From Schistocephalus solidus (Eukaryota > Platyhelminthes > Cestoda > Diphyllobothriidea > Diphyllobothriidae): DNA of 64,000 bases. The notes beneath the pieces were generated by a model. The model ran no database searches. It saw only the letters and a program-made list of their open reading frames with translations, and had not been told where the DNA came from. Location of the stretch: NCBI GenBank assembly GCA_017591395.1, contig WEDG01001086.1, forward strand, positions 1 to 64,000, in the 5' to 3' direction. This document shows, in pieces, positions 31,250-42,389 of the stretch; within the stretch, counting starts at the first letter, position 1, and each line of letters starts with the position of its first letter. The position numbers and the translations under genes are program-made.

Positions 31250-31620
31250 CTCAATTCTCGAATGTAACTCTTCGTTTCTTGCTGACGTTATTGGCTTAAT
31301 TGTTGATAAAAGTGTTGCATTTCTAACCCTTATCAACTGCAATTACGTGTGGTGTTTGTCTTTAACAATAGGTGAAACTGTGCAGTCTCATAGTGTTCAG
31401 CCGACATAGCCTCATTTCTAAATCTCAACTTTGAACGTATGTCTTCGTTTTCTGCTATATGTATTTGCTAGTGTTTATAAAGTTTTGATAAAATTTTATA
31501 TTTCTAACTTTTAGACAACTACACATACCTGTGGTTGTTGTATTTTACAATAAGTGAAAATCTTTAGTCTCACACTGCTTCACTCGAAGTAGCCTCATTT
31601 GCCATCCTTATAAATCCACG
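31250..31620 (+). repeat. Tandem repeats in the 5' region of element G
   Basis: Two degenerate units (31250-31423 and 31424-31612) share, in order, CTCAA...GAA, TCTTCGTTTyyTGCT, TGTTkATAAA, ATTTCTAAC, TTwACAATArGTGAAA, GTCTCA and TAGCCTCATTT. A partial third begins after 31612. Tandem 5' UTR units act as promoters in some LINEs; here that role is inference. Confidence 0.6.
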
Positions 31621-32362
31621 TACAGAAGAAGAATTATAAAGCGCGAACATAGAATTTAAGTTGAAATTTTAAAGACCTTATCAATTTCCAACAATAATTT
31701 TTTTACAGTAACCATTTTTACCGTTGATAAATCAACCAGTTGGAAATCTATATCATCATAATCTTTTTACCCTGCGTATCCTGCGTTGATTGCGCTCATA
31801 TTTTCGACGAAAGATAAAACCTACAACGTTAACTCATCGTAAACTACTTGTCTCGGGGCCCAAGCGTTGCTTGATTACACCTAGTAGTTTCAACATTGAC
31901 TCAAATATGCAACCCATAGTTAAAGCTCAACAGCTAGATCTGTCCGCTTAACAGTACGGCAATCACTTCATGATGAAGTTTGGATCTTTTTTATCTTTAC
32001 TCGGTAACCTGTTCGATGGTAACATATCTGATGTTCCCTCTCAGGATTGCAGACACTTGGACTCACTTGTTCACTTGGTCACCAGCGAGGCTTTTGGCAG
32101 ACAAATAGGTAATAATAATTGTATCCTACAAATGCTCCAATACACAGACGCCCATTGGACGTTGCTATGGACTTGTTGTACTCAGATGGTTTCAACTACA
32201 AAATAGTGGAAACAAAAGGCCTCTCTTCCTTTAGCAAGAATTCTCCTATCTTAGTTAAATTGTTTTCAACAATTTAGATGGACTCAATCTCTGCTCTACA
32301 AGATCGCACTTCTCGATATTTGGAAATGAAAAAAATGTTTCCTTTGTCTAGATCTTAGACCA

Positions 32363-32734
32363 ATGGAGCGAAGAAATGGGTCTTTCCTGTCAGCAACTTT
32401 TCAACCTTATATTCACAAATCTGGTCGTATTTCCAATAACATCACCGCATCGGTTAATTCATCTCCTCAGATGTCCAGTTCGGTCAGCTTCTCCACGCCA
32501 CCTTCTATTTCGTTTACTCCACGGCCATTTAATGAAATTTCTGGTGCTTTTAACCCACCTCTAATGTCTGCAACATCATCTAAAGCATTTGTACCGTCTA
32601 ACCCGTCTAAAGTTCTAACACCAACAGCTTCCCCTCTTGAACGCCGTTCTCCAGGCCTCTCTGTGAAATTTACCGAGCCACTACGCATACATGGCAAACT
32701 TCAAATACAAAATCAACTAACATCTCAATTATAA
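32363..32734 (+). pseudogene. Putative ORF1 remnant of element G
   Basis: 123-codon + frame rich in Ser, Pro, Thr and Phe (for example SVSFSTPPSISFTPRPF, then SSKAFVPSNPSKVLTPTASP), ending shortly after a basic stretch. Further open sequence with Lys/Arg-Ser (RKSRSHSS, about 32860) follows after a shift. Its position between the 5' repeats and the endonuclease fits an ORF1 nucleic-acid-binding protein, but no defined domain is visible. Confidence 0.4.
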
Positions 32735-33339
32735 GACAACTTATTTAACCCTCCACGAACTAGCTCATCCCATAACCCTACGGGTAATATTTTACCCCCA
32801 ATTATATCACCTAAAGCAGGTCATCCAAAGAACATAACTCCAACCAAAAACCGAAAATCAAGGTCGCACAGTTCTAACTAATCGCATACTGCCTTCTCCA
32901 AAACTAACAAAGCCCCTTCAATAGGCAAATAACTCAAACCATGTTGACCGATATACAAGACCCGACTTTGCAGCACTTCAGTGTATTGTATTGTTTGTAT
33001 TGTATATCTGTTTGCCCTCTCCCACCTGACTTTATATTCTATCGTAATTTTCCAATTCCGTTTTAAATACTGACAGGCATATCCCGGTCTTAACCACTAG
33101 GGTGGTTCGATACCGGAAAGTTATAATCCTACAACTTTTAGATATCCTTTTTAGCCTTTTGTTACTGACATTCCTTATACCACTTGTTCTGTCGAAGTTG
33201 GCAGTTACCCTCCAACCCACAAGAACTTCCAACTTAAATACCCACCTCCAATTTTTTAAAATAAATAACGATAACCCTAGTTTGGATAACTGAACTACAC
33301 TAGATGTCATATTACTTTATGCTAGATCTGTTATAAATA

Positions 33340-34191
33340 AGATGGCCAACTGAGAGCCATTGATTTCGAGTTAGTGCCCGATGTTTTATGTGTAACTGAA
33401 TCTTGAACCCATCACTAAACTTCCGAATCTTTGCTTGTCATAGACCAGTATGATCTCTACCGTAAAGACCACATAAGTAGGCGTGGTGGTGGTTGTCTTC
33501 TCTATACTAAAGCTTCATTTAAGCACTTCCCGGTTTATCTAGTTGCCACTTCATTCTCTAGTAATTACTGCTTCGCATTTATTATCCTGTCGCTTTGGCA
33601 AAAGACGATTCACAGATTCATTTACAACCCGCCTAATTCATCATCCAATGATGATGCAAACATTCGTGAAATTTTTAAATTTGTTTTGGAGTCCACTTTG
33701 AACATTAAAATAATAACTGGGGCTTTGAATATTCCAAAATGTACTGGATTTAAAACTTTTGTCCACCCAGATTTCAGCTTTTCCTAGATACCATTAACTT
33801 TTCTAATTGTTCCCAGCTTGTCCGTTCTTCATCGGGAGACAAGCATATTTTAGACCTGATTTTCACAAACGACATTGCTCCCCTCCTTGTTGATTTTATG
33901 TAGGGACTCTACCAAAGTGACCATACATTAATTCACTGTTGCCTTCCGATTGTCTCATCAAAAAAGACTAGAGCCGTTCTTACCTATCATGCTTCTGACC
34001 TCACAGATATGAGCTTAATTAGTAACTTTTTGGACTCATTGGACTGGCAGCATCTCTTCTCCATGAATGACGCAGCAAGTGTTTGTGACTTCATGTCAGT
34101 CGTTTCAAATAAAATCCTGGAATTCGTACTAACCAAAATTTTCAAGACCTACGCTTCGGAATCCACCGCTCCTCACATTCTTTTGCCTTAA
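33340..34191 (+). pseudogene. Endonuclease of element G
   Basis: + strand: FELVPDVLCVTES (the TET box region, about 33370), DQYDLYRKDHISRRGGGCLL Y (33440), IITGALNIPKC (the GDFN box changed to GALN, about 33715), then LIFTNDIAP (about 33860) and SDHTLIH (about 33920), and the conserved linker SLISNFLDSLDWQHLFSMND (34009). Loss of the GDFN Asp suggests an inactive nuclease. Confidence 0.7.
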
Positions 34192-34379
34192 CTAAAGAGC
34201 TTGAGGAGGCAGGTAAAACACCAATCTACTAGCACATTATCTGTGCGTCTAAGGATCGCAGAGATGTTTTAATAAGTCTTTAAGATTCGTCTTGCACGTG
34301 ACGGACAGAGGGAATATTGCACAATCAGCGAGCCAAACTCTGCAAATCTGTTGCTTAAAAGTCCCGTCATCAATTTTCC

Positions 34380-35860
34380 TCTCAAAGAGGTAAGGAAATT
34401 CCTCCATTACTAAATAAAGATAAGAACTTCGTTCTCGAAGACTCTGACAAGGCAGAATAGTTTAGTGTGATCTTTGCAAATAATCTAACAATGGAATCTG
34501 AACTGGTTCCGACGCTTCAGCCATCCTCTTTAAATGTTATCAGCACCACGGATTTCTCCTTAGAATTAGTTCGTAAGCGAATAATGCGTCTAAACATCAC
34601 ACTCTTCGGGACTGACGGTATTCCAAACCTAGTTATCAAGATAGTGCCGAGAATTCCCCGATTGCTTAGCCATATATGCTCAATTAATCTTTTAAATGGA
34701 TTCTTTTCCTGACTCATGGCAGACATCAATTATTCTTCTTGTCTTCGTGACGAGATCTTGTTCGGACGTAAATAATTATCGAGCCCTTCAAAAACCCCGG
34801 CTCTAGCAAAACATCTTGAAAAAAATTATTATTTTGCTTAGAAAATAAGCTCTTAAGCGACTCACAATATGGTTTTTTTACCTGGCAGATCGTGCGAAGT
34901 GTGTCACTTAGCTTTTCTTAACCTCGTCACTTCCCTTCGTAATAAGCAGCAGTCAGTGGTTGTGATCTAGTCTGACCTCAGTAAAGCCTTTGAGAAGGTA
35001 CCACACAGACGTATTCTGGTGAAATTGGAAGCCCTCAGCATCCGGCCTCCTCTCCTTGAATTCCTTGGTTCCTACTTGTCTAAACGCTGCCAGAAGGTCT
35101 TAGTAAATAATAGCTACTCGACACCTCAGCCGGTTACGAGTGGCGTTTTTCAAAGCACAGTTCTAGGTCCCCTCCTATTCATTCTATAAATAAACGAAAT
35201 GTCAACTTTACTCAAAATTTAACAAAATTTCGTTTACGCTGACGATCGGAAGTGCATTTACTCATTATCTTAAGATCACCAATAGTTACGTTGATAAAAT
35301 CAAAACTGATCTTCTTATGCTCTCACGTTGGAGCTCTAGTTGGAAGATGGATTTTTTTCCATCCAAGATAAGTTTCATGTGTTTTCGGCCCCGCCAAGCT
35401 TTTTGGACCCCTAATATTTCAAAATAGTACACTTTTAGAGCGATCAACCATAAAAGACTTAGGTCTAAGTTACACGAATAAGTTTGCATTATCACCTCAT
35501 GCAGATCGAATTTCTGCAAAGGCTGCACAGATATGTGGTTTATATCACTCAATTTCTTCCTTCCGGAAATAAAGTTAAACCTGTACCGCATGTTTGTTTT
35601 CTTTTCCTAGAATACTGCTGTCCCCTCTTCGGGCTAATGAACGCCTCTGACATCAGTAAGATTGAAGCAGTTCAGAGAGTTTTTACTCGAAGTCTATTTT
35701 CTCTTCCTGGATCCTGTATCTATAATAGGGATAGATGCCAGTTAGCTTACATTAAATTTCTGTGGGTAAGAAGATTCAAATCTGGTCTGTGCTTCCTGTT
35801 TCGCATTATCTCTAGTCCAAATCTCCCACGAATTAGCGCTCTCACTCCGGTAGATTGACC
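34380..35860 (+). pseudogene. Reverse transcriptase of element G
   Basis: + strand: LFGTDGIPNLVIKIVPRIPR (34600), CSINLLNGFF, FLPGRSCEVCHLAFLNLV (about 34880), LSKAFEKVPHRRILVKLEAL (about 34985), TSGVFQSTVLGPLLF (about 35140). The intact YADD box is 35235-35246. The C-terminal part is FLEYCCPLFGLMNASDISKI EAVQRVFTRSLFSLPG (35610-35710). Stops and shifts are frequent. Nearest relative in the window is E. Confidence 0.8.
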
Positions 35861-36908
35861 TTATGCCACTGGTAATTCCTCCATGGTCATTTAACCACCC
35901 CTTAGCTCCACAACTAACCTTTCTCCGTTTTTTGCCTCTAAATATGCTTTCATTTGGAATAATCTTCCACTGGAAATTAGGTTGCCATCTACATTAGGTA
36001 TTTTCAAAACCAAATTACGCAAAAATTGAACTTCGGAAGATAAAAAGTCCTTATTGTCTGTTTCCTTCCCAAACTCGCAACGTTTTGATTTTTAAAAGAG
36101 TCCTCCGGCTATTTGAGGCAGTTCCCTTGATGTACCATTAATTTCTTAATATGTTTCCATTATCCTCTGCAGAGTCAATCTTCGCAGTCACTTTTTCCTC
36201 CACTCCTTTTCAAGTATAAACGCCAACTCTTCATAACCTTGATACTTTCCTGCGATTTTGCAACCCTAAAGATGGTCTCCAGGATCTTTTTGATGATCGT
36301 GGTCGGTTCTTATGTTTTTCGCCACCTTTTTTTGTGGACTATGCAGTCAGCAAGGTCGCATCTCGGTGATGATTTCGTGACCTCTACTTTTCTCTCTTCT
36401 TTTTCGATCCTGTTTGTCTACGATAAATTTCTCCTCTCTCACCTCCCTGATGGTTATAAACAGTAGCTCTGGCTGTTATATTATCTCTTACCCGACAAGG
36501 AGCGTTCCGAACCCTCATATGTTGTCAGCAACATCACGCTACTATCCCATTGCATCGTACCAATCTCATCAAGTCTAGCTATTAATTTATTAGAGAAGCC
36601 ATTTTTTCTGCTAGTTGTTTTTTAAATAGGCGGCTCGCCGAACTCCGCCCCCGATTTAACCAAAGGAGTTTTTCACCGCTTCTATCCTAGTGAATCGTAT
36701 ATTCCAAATATTGTTGACTATTGTTTTAAAAATTGTGAATCGTTCTGAATTGGATATGCCTACCATACTACTCATTTCTACTTTTCATATGGCTTTTCCC
36801 ATAGTGCAGCAATTATCCACTTTGTATTTATTTTATACCGCAATACTAAGTTTGTAATGATGGGGCCCTCTGGGCTTTAAATATACAGTTTATTTATTTA
36901 TTTATTTT

Positions 36909-37013
36909 ATTGAATAGTTATTTTCTCCTTACTTTTACTGGAGTATATAAGTTTGGTGATGGTATTTGCTTTACTTATAAGGATGGACTAATTCGTCTTC
37001 TACACGTTATTTG
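36909..37013 (+). repeat. Gypsy 3' LTR, second half
   Basis: GTTATTTTCTCCTTACTTTT through GGTGATGGTATTTGC to TATTTGG matches 27545-27634, completing the LTR after element G. Confidence 0.7.
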
Positions 37014-37305
37014 GTCAGGTGCAGAAAAGACGACGAAATGATAGTGAACCACAACCTAATCCCAGTAGGGTTAAATTCTCAAGAAGAGGAAACCTGCCTC
37101 ATTCAGAGGTGGCTTATCCTTCCATGCCTGATTACAACAGGATTATCTGATCTCTAACTGCGAATATTTCAATCTCGATACCAACTCACAGTTACCATCT
37201 CCGATGTTGCGACCGGAACCGTACGTGCAAAATTACTTTCTGCGTCTTTGAAATTTTCTTCTCATGTGAGAATGTCTCAGAAATCGTATTTTGAGCAATT
37301 TTAGT

Positions 37306-37470
37306 TTATTTTACAGAATTAGGATGCTGAGAACAGAACTGAAGAGGAGGACCGAGCAGGGGGCAAAATGGCTCCAAATAAAGGACGGGGGAATAAAGAT
37401 GATAAAGAGGTCTTTCTTATGGCAGACCCCGTACATAATCAATGTGGGTTCTCGACGAGACGGAGGACAC
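37306..37470 (+). pseudogene. End of ORF1-like module, element I
   Basis: RIRMLRTELKRRTEQGAKWL QIKDGGI then RSFLWQTPYIIN. This matches in style and order the module segment HELVIEMKRRLAAGENNLVI before the endonuclease in element D/F, so the module is present here too. The upstream half is missing. Confidence 0.6.
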
Positions 37471-37567
37471 TAAATACGATGTACCCAACTGTACAGAGCT
37501 CGAATAATAAAAAGAAAGCGCTCCAGAACTCGGATGAGAACACTCATCAGAACTCAGCGTCGGCGGG

Positions 37568-39190
37568 ATGGACACCAGTTCATCTCGGAAAACAATGACA
37601 GACTCTACTATTCAATCGCGCGAAATGCGCAGAAGTCTATATGGAGGAGTTACCCAGTCTAAATTGAGATGCTTGTATACAAATGCTCAGAGTCTCCTAT
37701 CAAAAGAAGATGAACTCAAAGCATTAGTATCAGACCAAACCCCCGATGTCGTTGCCATTACGGAAACGTGGCTCAAAGCCGAAATCGTAGATAGCGATGT
37801 TTCGATTGATGGATACCAACTTTTTCGAAAAGACCGAGAAAATAGAAAGGAAGGAGGAGTGGCCGTATATGTTAGGACAGGAATTTAGAATTTAGAATTT
37901 AGAATTTATATTTGGTTAGCACCGGGAAGGTACTGTCTAAGCAAACATTAGTAACAAAATAAAGTTATGACAATGTGTGCAGATAAAATGTAAAAATTCA
38001 TAAATTGTCCTGCTATGTCAACAGTTAGCAATGTTTTAAAATTAATGGTGAACTAGAAAAAAATAGGCAGTGATAAAAAACCCTACCATGAAAAATGGAG
38101 GCAGAGTTCAATAGGCCTTCATTTTTCGAATAGAAAGGTAGGAGAAAAACTGCTTACGAAAAAATAGTCAGGTGGTAGAATAGGGTAATACTGCAGTAGC
38201 ATTTCAGAATGAGATAATGAAATGTCGAGGTGATTCGTTCTTGATCACTTAGGCGTATGAAACAGAATCTCACGAAAATGCGTCAATGAACTTAAGTCCT
38301 CAGCATCATAGGATCCAGAATTGAATTCTGATGATGGTTAGTATCCAAAGAAACCGCAGCATTTAAGACTGTGGACCACCGAACTTTGTACGTCCGAATG
38401 ACGTCATCGTTTGGAGGACGGGTGATATAAGGAGACATTATAGTTCATGGGCGTCTCCAGGTAGCGTAAAATATAGTTTCAAGAGGGTTACTCAAATTCC
38501 CGATGGTCCTTTCTCCGAGTCATGGGGAAAGCTACTGGGAAAAAGATGAGGAAAATAAAAAGTTAATAGAATCAGTGTTAAGATAAATGTGCAGTCTTCG
38601 CTTGAATGCAGATAGACTAGTTAACGACCTAATTTCAATTGGCAAGTTATTCCAAAGAAAACTATACCTAGAAGCAAAGAAGAGACAGCGTTTACACGTG
38701 GAGGATGCAGGGGGAGGTATAATTAGTGCAGAATTTCTTAGGTTATAAGGAAGACTAACGGGGGTAATGACAGAATCTCGGCTGTCAAACAAGCCCACTC
38801 CATTTTCCTTGAATATGAATTTCTCTGGATAAAGATTAAAAAGGATTGTTCACAGAACCAACAATTCTTGACGATCTACAGACCACCGAACATTCCAAGT
38901 GCAGCTGAGGAGTCCCTCCTCTATTTGCTCAAGGAAGTAGCAAGCCACCAGGAGGTGCTTATTGCTGGTGATTTCAATGCACCTATAGTAGACTGGGTAA
39001 ATTGGACAGTTGATGGTGCACCAACTTCCTTCTGCCACAAGCTAATGGATCTCACTCTTGACCAACCTCTGGTACAGAAGGTTAACATACCAACGAGATT
39101 AAGAGAGAACCAGAGAGCAAATTGCCTAGAACTAGTATTTACGAAGGACTTCTCTAGCATTGATGAAGTGTATTCTATTGCACCCCTCGG
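37568..39190 (+). pseudogene. Endonuclease of element I, split by R2
   Basis: First part 37568-37880: LRCLYTNAQSLLSK, DQTPDVVAITETWLKAEIVD, GYQLFRKDRENRKEGGVAVY. After R2 the second part from about 38845: FLTIYRPPNIPSAAEESLLY, EVLIAGDFNAPIVDWVNWTV, DLTLDQPLVQKVNIPTRLRE, LELVFTKDFSSIDEV. All endonuclease landmarks (TETWL, GDFNAP, SDH at about 39197) are kept. A stop lies just before SDH. Confidence 0.8.
37881..38840 (-). mobile_element. Non-LTR insertion R2 (family 3b) inside element I
   Basis: Minus-strand, 5'-truncated copy of about 960 bases. The left edge is AATTTAGAATTTAGAATTTA (terminal repeat). It includes a 3' UTR shared with R1 and the end of an RT: FKENGVGLFDSRDSVITPVS (about 38820), CLFFASRYSFLWNNLPIEIR SLTSLSAFKRRL (38690-38590). 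GGTGAACTAGAAAAAAA in its 3' UTR is also in E, so it belongs to the same wider group. Confidence 0.85.
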
Positions 39191-39229
39191 TTAGAGTGAC
39201 CATAGTACGCTGATGTTGGATTACTCACT

Positions 39230-41270
39230 ATATTCTCAGCGCCAGAATGGAATGGAATGCAAGCGAAATATATGGAAGGCTGATTTTAACGCAATGAGGA
39301 AAGAACTGATGTCTATGAGATGAAATGTTTTGCTTAAAGGGAATCCAGAGGATGACTGGCGATCATTTAAGACAGTCTCACTCGATCTGATTGAACGATT
39401 TTGTCCAGTGAAGGTGCAAAAAAGAATAGTCGCCCCGCCTGGTTAACAAGAGAACTTAACACGCAGTTAAAGAACAAGAATAAAAAATGGAAGGTATTCA
39501 GGGAAACAGGGTCAGCAGAGCATTTAAAAGAATTTCGTCATCGAAGAAACGCTGTAAAAAATGATTCGCCAGGCAAGGAAGAACAATGACTCAAAAATTA
39601 TTCAACAGGCTGAATATAAATCAAAAAATTATTCCATTATATCAATAGTCGACTAAAAAACAAGGACCCAGTAGCAGTACTCATGGATGGGAATGGTGTT
39701 GAAGTCGTTGAAAATTGCGACAAGGCCGAGTACTTAGGTCGTTTTTTTTGCCTCGGTATTCACTAGAGAACCGGAACTTCAGCTTGAACACGTCAACAGT
39801 GCTGTTATAGACGCCGGTCCAGTGCTTGAATATGTACTCTTCCAGGAACCTCTCGTGGAACGAGAACTGCGAAATCTGAAAGAAGCGAAGTCATCTGGTC
39901 CGGACGATATACCGGCCAAGTTCTTGAAAGAACTGGCCAGCGAACTGTCCAAACCACTAGCGCATATATTTAATTCGTCATTTGAATCAGGAAAACTGCC
40001 AATCGAATGGAAGGCAGCAAATATATACCCCAGTTATAAGAGTGGTGCTCGATCTAATGTCAACAATTATCGGCCTGTCAGCCTTACCTCCATTTGCTGT
40101 AAAATAATGGAATCAATAATCAAGAAGGCAACCATGAAGTTTCTTGAGGAAAACCAATTACTCTCAGATCTCCAGCATGGCTTCAGACAGAATCGCTCCT
40201 GTTTTTCTAGTTGATTACTCTCCCCAGAGCAGTGGACTCGTGCACTGGACGAAAATGGTAGGGTTGACGTCATATACACTGATTTCAAGAAGGCGTTTGA
40301 CAGTGTCCCACACAAACGTCTCATCTACAAATTATCTGAAATCGGCATAAGAGGAATGCTGCTGACATGGATCGCAGACTTTCTTACAGGTAGATAGCAA
40401 ACTGTGTGCGTCGATACCTCGAAGTCAACACATACTCCGGTTCTTAGTGGTGTCCCTCAAGGATCGGTATTAGGGCCGTTACTCTTCTTAGTGTTCATCA
40501 ACGACTGTCGTCGACGACATGGACTGCAGCGCCATCATGAGTGCAGATGATGTTAAATTGTGGAGAGTCATCAGATCTGATTTCGAAAGGCACGCACTTC
40601 AAGAGGATCTCAACCGTCTTAGCAGCTGGTCTGCTCGTTGGCTCTTAAATTTTAACGTTGGGAAGTGTGTGGTCCTAAGACTGCGTACCAGAAGGACCAG
40701 TGAGGACGATGGTTCCTACCAATACATTCTCAATGGGCAGCCCCTTTCAATTGTTGAGAAACAGAAGGACCTTGGTGTTCTAATAAACTCCTCACTGAAA
40801 CCATCTTCACAGTGTTTAAAGGCAGCTAAACTCGCTATACAGGTCTTATTTGCGCTCAGACGTGGATTTGTGTAGATTGATAAGGATTTCTTCCGAAAAA
40901 CCTACGCGGTATTTGTTCGATATCACTTGGAATATACCGTCCAGGCCTGGCGTCCGTGGTTTAAGAAGGATTATCTACAGCTGGAACGAGTGCAGGCGAG
41001 GGCTACGAAGATGGTCAAAAATCTTAGTCATCTGCCTTACAAAGCCAGGCTGGTTGAACTTGATTTGTTTCCGCTAAATTACAGGCAACTACGCGGTGAC
41101 CTCATCCAAACCTACCGGATTGTCAGAGGACGCGAGTGTGCCCTAGAATTTGCTGACTTCTTCGAATTGGCTGGGACGGAACATCTGCAGGGTCATCCCT
41201 TTAAATGCAGAGGAAGTTTTGTCCACACGGAAGTCCGTCGGAACGCCTTTTTCGCAGAGGGTCGTTAGAG
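39230..41270 (+). pseudogene. Linker and reverse transcriptase of element I
   Basis: RPAWLTRELNTQLKNKNKKW (39430), LREAKSSGPDDI-type entry EAKSSGPDDIPAKFLKELAS (39880), AANIYPSYKSGARSNVNNYR PVSLTSICCKIMES (40015-40110), DLQHGFRQNRSC, YTDFKKAFDSVPHKRLIYKL (about 40280), GVPQGSVLGPLLF (about 40450). The catalytic SADD keeps both Asp (GATGAT 40546-40551). Then LNRLSSWSARWLLNFNVGKC (40610), QKDLGVLINSSLKPSSQ (40770), LEYTVQAWRPWFKKDY (40925), NYRQLRGDLIQTYRIVRGRE (41075). Long open pieces separated by few shifts. Confidence 0.85.
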
Positions 41271-41545
41271 CATGGAACGGACTCCCCTGATGAGGTGGTC
41301 CTTTCAGAAACTGTTGACACATTTAAATTCAAAACTAGATACTCATTTTCTGAGAAACTATTTTAAATATAATGAAGATTGTGTAAGCAGTGGCAGCTTG
41401 TGCCTGGCCCACACATATCGATGACCCTACATTTTCATTTGTCAGATTTATCACTGTTAACGTTTGTACTATTGACAATTTTGCATATGAATAGGGAGCT
41501 CAAGGGACGAAAGCCTACTTCCCTCAATAAAGTGACTTAACGTGA

Positions 41546-41949
41546 CTTAAACGGACTACATAACTGATTCGTGGGCAAATAACTGCTCAGCAAAACAAGT
41601 CGTCAAATTAGCGCAGTGTCAAAAGTTATCCAGATTCCTTGAGACCTGCTAAACGGCTGAGTCGTTTCTACATGTCTATCATACGTTGAATAAAGTTCTT
41701 TTGGTTAACGATACAACAACAGGCGCACCTTTTTGTTTAAAATAGTCATCAAACTTCATAATAGATAGACAAACAAAATGTTGACGATAATAGTACACAA
41801 AAGCAGTGACGCGTTTTTTTGACGGAAAACCTGGGGATGTTAGCATCACTTGCAGGATTTGTGCTCGCGTTCTTAATGCCTGCAGCGCATGATCAGCGAA
41901 ACGCGCCTAAAGCGTACTTACCACAAAATCTTACGAGTCACGAAGATGA
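41546..41949. other. Spacer between elements I and J
   Basis: No gene or terminus recognised; the 5' start of J is not sharply defined and could lie within it. Confidence 0.35.
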
Positions 41950-42389
41950 GCCTTGCGTTAGCTATATCCATATATTGCCAAAATAAAAAAATTGGAAGAC
42001 GAGCTTGGGGATTTAAGGAAGCTCCTGCAGCAGAATATAAACGAACGGAATTAGGTTACCTGTGTTAGAGCAAAAAAGAGAAACACAAAACGCACATAAT
42101 ACAAGATCATACCGTAGTAGAAACTTCTGAATTTACGGGTCATAATCCGGTAAAGTCCGAATTCGATAACAGTAATATCTGGATAACTTCAACAGTGCCT
42201 CTTTCAAAGGTGGTCCCGGCCTCAGTAGCATATTCTGTCAGACATCCCTGCAGTTCAAAAGAGCTCTAGTTAAAAGCGAAAAAACCAACGCGTAGCAAGA
42301 TAGAATTGGGAAAACACCACAAAAATAGTATAAAGTCAAAAAAACAACTCACATTTATCCCTCAGGTCATGCAGAGGAACAAATGGTCA

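Larger units (their letters stand above)
31205..36908 (+). mobile_element. Non-LTR retrotransposon G (family 3), apparently full length, inserted in the gypsy 3' LTR
   Basis: 5.7 kb bounded on both sides by the halves of one LTR. The right edge is TTAAATATACAGTTTATTTA with TTTA repeats, as in element E. From the left: a 5' region with tandem repeats (31250-31620), an ORF1-like Ser/Pro-rich frame (32.36-32.87 kb), endonuclease (33.3-33.95 kb), RT (34.45-35.86 kb) and a 1-kb 3' UTR. Because the boundaries are defined by the interrupted LTR, the left edge is likely the true 5' end. Confidence 0.75.
27436..37013 (+). mobile_element. Ty3/gypsy-like LTR retrotransposon, interrupted
   Basis: One element can be read through its insertions: 5' LTR, gag (27.9-28.4 kb), the C-terminal end of integrase (30.47-30.85 kb), polypurine tract (31098-31111), 3' LTR first half (31112-31204) and second half (36909-37013). 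Protease, RT, RNase H and most of integrase are missing. That space is occupied by minus-strand non-LTR pieces H and R1, implying deletion as well as insertion. Element G splits the 3' LTR. Confidence 0.75.
37270..41545 (+). mobile_element. Non-LTR retrotransposon I, interrupted by R2
   Basis: + strand element with the end of an ORF1-like module, endonuclease, RT and a 3' terminus GAATAGGGAGCTCAAGGGAC ... CAATAAAGTGACTTAACGTG ACTTAA. R2 on the opposite strand splits the endonuclease at GGVAVYVRTG. Element P shares the AATAGGGAGCTCA motif near its 3' end, so I and P are related. 5'-truncated. Confidence 0.8.
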
